A DNA stretch of 35,198 nucleotides, from positions 1 through 35,198 of the forward strand of contig DATATB010000171.1 in NCBI GenBank assembly GCA_036268995.1, in the 5' to 3' direction. This document shows, piece by piece, positions 32,481-35,198 of the stretch. The DNA is from DATATB01 sp036268995. GTDB taxonomy: Bacteria; Planctomycetota; Planctomycetia; Pirellulales; PNKZ01. The notes under the pieces were generated by a model that did no database searches, was not told the origin of the DNA, and saw only the letters and a list, made by a program, of their open reading frames with translations. Within the stretch, counting starts at the first letter, position 1; every line of letters starts with the position of its first letter. The translations under genes were made by a program, and so were the position numbers.

Positions 32481-32727
32481 CCTTTTGTATTGCACGCGAC
32501 CGTCGCCATTATCCGTGCACGGCTGCTGCCTCGGAAGGTGGCAGAGGAAACGGATTGAACAGAAGGTCGCGAAGAGCGCAAAGACGAAGAAGGCAAGGAA
32601 GATAAAGACTGCGATGAAGACGAAGATCTCGGCAGCTCAGTCCGTCAATTTCTTCGTCTTCTTTCCCCTTCTTCTTCGCGTCCTTTGCGGCCTTCTGTTC
32701 AATCCTCCCGTCTTCGTCCCGCCCCGG
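32481..32727. other. Intergenic region between convergent genes, repeat-filled
   Basis: No gene. It lies between the EF-hand gene (+) and the VOC gene (-), which converge. Nearly all of it is occupied by a long imperfect inverted repeat (32552-32705), described separately. Confidence 0.7.
32552..32705. repeat. 154-bp imperfect inverted repeat with perfect 15-bp ends
   Basis: The ends GGATTGAACAGAAGG (32552-32566) and CCTTCTGTTCAATCC (32691-32705) are exact reverse complements. Inside, purine-rich GAAGA/AAGACGAAG runs on the left pair imperfectly with CTTCTTCTTCG runs on the right. It could form a long hairpin in RNA and serve as a bidirectional terminator for the converging genes, or it may be a non-autonomous MITE-like element. 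No flanking target-site duplication is obvious. Confidence 0.8.
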
Positions 32728-33141
32728 TTATTTCGCCACGTAGACCATCCAGGTCACGCCGAAGCGGTCGGCGAGCATGCCGAAGCGCGGCGAAAAGAAG
32801 GTCTTGTTGAGCGGCATCTGGATCTGCCCGCCGTCGGCCAGGGCGTTGAACAGCCGGTCGGCCTCGGCGGGATTGGCCACGGTGAGCGACAGGGCAAAGC
32901 CTTGAAAGCTCGGCTTGCCGAGGCAGCGGCCGTCGGACACCAGAACGGTCGTTTCGCCCACGCGGACCTGGGCGTGCATCACCTTGTTCTCGCCGCCGGA
33001 CGGGATCATGCCCTCCTCGCACGGCTCGGGACTGTCTTTGAAACGCATCAGCATTTGCACTTCGGCGCCGATTGCCTGGCGATAAAACTCGATCGCCTCT
33101 TCGCAACGGCCGTCAAAGAACAAGTAAGGCTGGATTTGCAT
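32728..33141 (-). CDS. VOC-superfamily PhnB-like protein
   Basis: A 137-aa glyoxalase-fold protein of the PhnB/'3-demethylubiquinone methyltransferase-like' group. It has IQPYLFFDGRCEEAIEFYRQAIGAEVQ at the N-terminus, the short loop FKDSPEP and GGENKVMHAQVRVGETTVLVSDG. Near the end, MPLNKTFFSPRFGMLADRFGVTWMV carries the family's 'FGxxxDxFGVxWMV' ending. Such proteins form dimers with a metal or small-molecule pocket; the true reaction is usually unknown. The length is complete. Apparently a single-gene unit converging on the EF-hand gene. Confidence 0.9.
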   Translation of the reverse strand: MQIQPYLFFDGRCEEAIEFYRQAIGAEVQMLMRFKDSPEPCEEGMIPSGGENKVMHAQVRVGETTVLVSDGRCLGKPSFQGFALSLTVANPAEADRLFNALADGGQIQMPLNKTFFSPRFGMLADRFGVTWMVYVAK

Positions 33142-33348
33142 ATCATCTCCTGGGCTGGCGGGTGATCGGCATCAACGACGCCTTCCTACTGCCGCCGCGT
33201 CGCCCCTGTCAAGCCGCCCGCCGCCGGGCAGACGTCGTCGATCTGCCAGGCTGCGTTTCGTACGCGTATTCGCACCGCGCGCCGCTTGTCAGTCATTGGC
33301 AGGCAAACTAGAACGAATGTTTGCCGCCAGCATCAGCAGGACCGCCCC

Positions 33349-34242
33349 ATGAGCGACACGAGTGCCGAGGATCAACCGATTAGCGCGCAGCCGCCGATGA
33401 TCGGCGCGATGCTGGGCGAGGCCTTTGGAACGTTCCTGCTCGTGCTGCTGGGCTGCGGCGCCGTGCATACGGCCGTGCTGCTCGAAGCCCAGCATGGCTT
33501 GTGGGAAGTGGCGATCGTCTGGGGCGTGGCGATCATGCTCGCCATCTACACGGTCGACGCGATCAGCGGAGCGCACATCAACCCGGCCATGACGATCGCT
33601 TTTGCCGCTTGGGGCCGTCATCCCTGGCGGCGGGTGCTGCCGTACGTGGCGGCGCAACTTGTGGGAGCGATCCTGGCGGCGGGCGTGCTGTACACGTTGT
33701 TTTCCGGTTTCCTGGCCGCGAAGGAATTCGAAAAAGGCGTGGTGCGTGGCGAGCCCGGCAGCATCGTCACGGCGATGTGCTATGGCGAATACTTTCCGAA
33801 TCCCGGCTCGCTCGCCACGTCCGACGGCCCGTACGACGCGCAGGTCCACGCAGCGCTCAACTCGCGCTTCGGCCACAATGCCGCCTGGCTGGCCGAATTT
33901 CTCGGCACGGCCGTGCTGGCCGCCGTGATCTTTTCGCTCACCGACCCGCGCAACTCCGCCCGGCCGCTGGCCAATCTCGCGCCCGTCTTCATCGGGCTGA
34001 CCGTCTCGGCCTTGATTTCTGTGCTGGCCCCGCTGACGCAAGCCTGCTTCAATCCGGCCCGCGACTTCGGCCCGCGTCTCTTCGCCTACTTCGCCGGCTG
34101 GGGTCCCATCGCCATCCCCGGCCTCCCCGACCTCGGCTGGCTCACCGTCTACATCCTCGCCCCCATCCTCGGCGCCGTAGCCGGCGGCGGATTTTATCAC
34201 GGGGTCTTGCGGCCGGCGCAACCGGCAATTGTCAGACTGTAG
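33349..34242 (+). CDS. MIP-family channel (aquaglyceroporin, GlpF-like)
   Basis: A 297-aa channel with six membrane helices and two half-helices. The first NPA lies in SGAHINPAMTIAF (78-80) and the second in ACFNPARDFGPR (235-237). Asp after NPAR (D239) is the mark of glycerol facilitators as opposed to strict aquaporins, so glycerol or small polyol uptake is the best guess. A long loop between the halves (about residues 125-175, with EFEKGVVRGEPGS, EYFPNP and DGPYDAQVHAALN) is typical of GlpF-type proteins. ATG 33349 is chosen over an in-frame upstream start at 33286 because CAGCAGGA precedes it. No glycerol kinase gene lies nearby. Confidence 0.9.
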   Translation: MSDTSAEDQPISAQPPMIGAMLGEAFGTFLLVLLGCGAVHTAVLLEAQHGLWEVAIVWGVAIMLAIYTVDAISGAHINPAMTIAFAAWGRHPWRRVLPYVAAQLVGAILAAGVLYTLFSGFLAAKEFEKGVVRGEPGSIVTAMCYGEYFPNPGSLATSDGPYDAQVHAALNSRFGHNAAWLAEFLGTAVLAAVIFSLTDPRNSARPLANLAPVFIGLTVSALISVLAPLTQACFNPARDFGPRLFAYFAGWGPIAIPGLPDLGWLTVYILAPILGAVAGGGFYHGVLRPAQPAIVRL

Positions 34243-34287
34243 GTTACGCAGCTCGTGCGGGACTGCCTTCTCGGCTGTGCTTGCGGG

Positions 34288-34785
34288 TCACAAGTGGGCT
34301 GCGGGGCCATCGGGGGCTTTGATCTGAATGCCGTATTTGGCGGCGATGGCTTGGAGTTTTTTTAGGTCGGGCGGCGAGGGGGGCGGGGCGGCGGTGGTGC
34401 CGGCTTCGAGGGGCTGGCCGACTTCGAAGAACATTTGTTCCAGGCCGGCGGGGGCGACGGATATCAACATGCGGGCCGGTTTGCCGCTCTCGTTCTTGAA
34501 CGAATGCAGACTGCCGATCGGCAGGTTGGCAAACGTGCCGGGCGTGGCCACGAAGCGCTGGCCGTCGACTTGAAAGGTGATCTCGCCTTCGAGCACGTGG
34601 AACCATTCTTGTTCGCGACTGTGTACGTGCGGAGGCGGGCCGCCGCCGGGCGGCACGATGGCTTCCCAGGTCGCGTAGCGGCCCTCCGTGTCTTCGCCGA
34701 CTGCGAGAAAGCGGTAGACGTCGCCGACGACTGCGATCACGCGTCCTTCGTCGGGTCTGGTGACTTTTGGGGTGCGCGTGGACAT
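34288..34785 (-). CDS. Cupin-domain protein
   Basis: A 165-aa single-domain cupin. The first metal motif is PPHVHSREQEWFHVLEGE with H53, H55 and E60; the second is NLPIGSLHSFKNES. These ligands would bind Fe, Mn or Zn, as in quercetin-dioxygenase-like cupins. The C-terminal 45 residues are Pro/Ala-rich and then helical (LKKLQAIAAKYGIQIKAP), a tail often found in this group. ATG 34785 is used; an extension to 34869 would run through repeat DNA. The substrate cannot be given. Confidence 0.85.
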   Translation of the reverse strand: MSTRTPKVTRPDEGRVIAVVGDVYRFLAVGEDTEGRYATWEAIVPPGGGPPPHVHSREQEWFHVLEGEITFQVDGQRFVATPGTFANLPIGSLHSFKNESGKPARMLISVAPAGLEQMFFEVGQPLEAGTTAAPPPSPPDLKKLQAIAAKYGIQIKAPDGPAAHL

Positions 34786-34810
34786 GGGATTGCGCGAGTT
34801 TGGTTTGCGG

Positions 34811-34840
34811 GAGGGCGAGGCTCCGGCCGAGCCGGGAGTC
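34811..34840. repeat. Short palindromic repeat (GAGGGCGAGGCTCC type)
   Basis: GAGGGCGAGGCTCCGGCC is followed by GAGCCGGGAG, with the hairpin GGCTC (34819-34823) / GAGCC (34829-34833). The sequence resembles a repeat seen very often in planctomycete intergenic regions. It lies just upstream of the cupin start. Confidence 0.6.
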
Positions 34841-34890
34841 GCGGTCAATGCATGCCGGAATTGTATCATCCGGCACTGGCGCGCTTGGGA

Positions 34891-35083
34891 AGTCGAGCGT
34901 GCTCCTACCCCTCACCCCCGGCCCCTCTCCCACAAGGGGCGAGGGGGGAAAAGGCGCCACCCTGCTCCCGCTACGGGCGAGGGGAGTGAAGACGGCGGCT
35001 CGCGCCGCTGAGGGAAGAGCCGATTGGTGACAGCGAGTCGAGCGTGCTCCTACCCCTCACCCCCGACCCCTCTCCCACAAGGG
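34891..35083. repeat. Two 48-bp direct repeats, 145 bp apart
   Basis: Positions 34891-34938 and 35036-35083 share AGTCGAGCGTGCTCCTACCC, then CTCACCCCCG, then CCCCTCTCCCACAAGGG. They differ at one base in the middle (GGCCCC against GACCCC) and at the last base. The core is the reverse complement of the repeat pair at 31306-31365. The second copy is joined directly to the 16-bp sequence shared with the left end of the window (126-141). Confidence 0.8.
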
Positions 35084-35198
35084 CTGCACTTTCCGACAAA
35101 ACTGGGAGGGAATTGGAGTGGTAAATTTCTGAGCGTTTTATGAAAAAGGCTCTCCGATCCACGCAATCGTTTTGCAGGCGAGGCGTGAACAGGAGAGC

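Larger units (their letters stand above)
34786..35198. other. Repeat-rich intergenic region at the right edge
   Basis: About 410 bp without a supported gene. It carries a GAGGGCGAGGCTCC-type palindromic repeat and two copies of a 48-bp G/C-rich repeat, described separately. A reading frame from ATG 35140 (MKKALRST...) runs off the window end, but it has no Shine-Dalgarno and is too short to judge. Confidence 0.55.

Noticed and set aside
35140..35198. Partial gene starting MKKALRST at the right edge
   Set aside because: No Shine-Dalgarno, fewer than 20 codons inside the window and no similarity that I can recognise.

Overview
This window looks like a piece of a GC-rich planctomycete chromosome, probably Pirellulales-like. 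That is inferred from gene content: a formylglycine-type sulfatase, an NPCBM-domain secreted protein, a WD40/caspase-fold fusion, EF-hand secreted proteins with a TIGR03067-like tail, GYF_2 domains, Hanks-type kinases, and several palindromic intergenic repeats of kinds that recur in planctomycete genomes. No rRNA, tRNA, CRISPR array, transposase or phage gene was seen. Most genes are GC-rich. Parts of the 9.4-18.8 kb block are visibly AT-richer.

Layout. (1) 0.4-5.5 kb: a complete tripartite drug-efflux set. A NodT-type outer-membrane factor (+) converges on an emrA-emrB pair (-) whose genes overlap by 4 bp. (2) 5.7-9.4 kb: a SpoU-family RNA 2'-O-methyltransferase, a tandem HD-GYP protein whose first copy is degenerate, and an sdpR-sdpI-like autoregulated pair with a 9+2+9 bp palindromic operator. 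(3) 9.4-18.8 kb, all minus strand: a six-gene cassette and the most interesting part of the window. In order of transcription it encodes TIR+FHA, a Hanks-type Ser/Thr kinase, a zinc-ribbon/TRAFAC-like (DO-GTPase2-like) GTPase, a GAP1-N2-like GTPase-associated protein with a transmembrane anchor, a tail-anchored helical protein, and a membrane-anchored GYF_2-GYF_2-trypsin-like protease. This looks like a membrane-associated, NTP-dependent conflict or immune signalling system. (4) 19.0-21.2 kb, minus: a FAD-dependent oxidoreductase, a tiny exported protein 4 bp behind it, and a leucine-rich-repeat membrane protein. (5) 21.3-29.1 kb, plus: a WD40/pseudo-caspase protein, an NPCBM protein, a small membrane protein and an LTA-synthase/OpgB-like alkaline-phosphatase-fold membrane enzyme. 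(6) 29.1-35.2 kb: a sulfatase, a truncated beta-lactamase-family remnant just upstream of it, an EF-hand protein, a PhnB-like VOC protein, an aquaglyceroporin and a cupin. These are separated by repeat-rich intergenic DNA.

How the genes may work together. The efflux set forms one machine. The sdp-like pair is a repressor with its membrane target. In the six-gene cassette, the kinase could phosphorylate a partner read by the FHA domain of the TIR protein, while the GTPase and GAP1-like protein would act as an NTP-dependent switch. The TIR (predicted NADase) and the trypsin-like protease are the plausible effectors. That model is inference from domain content and shared orientation; only the domains, motifs and gene order are read from the sequence.
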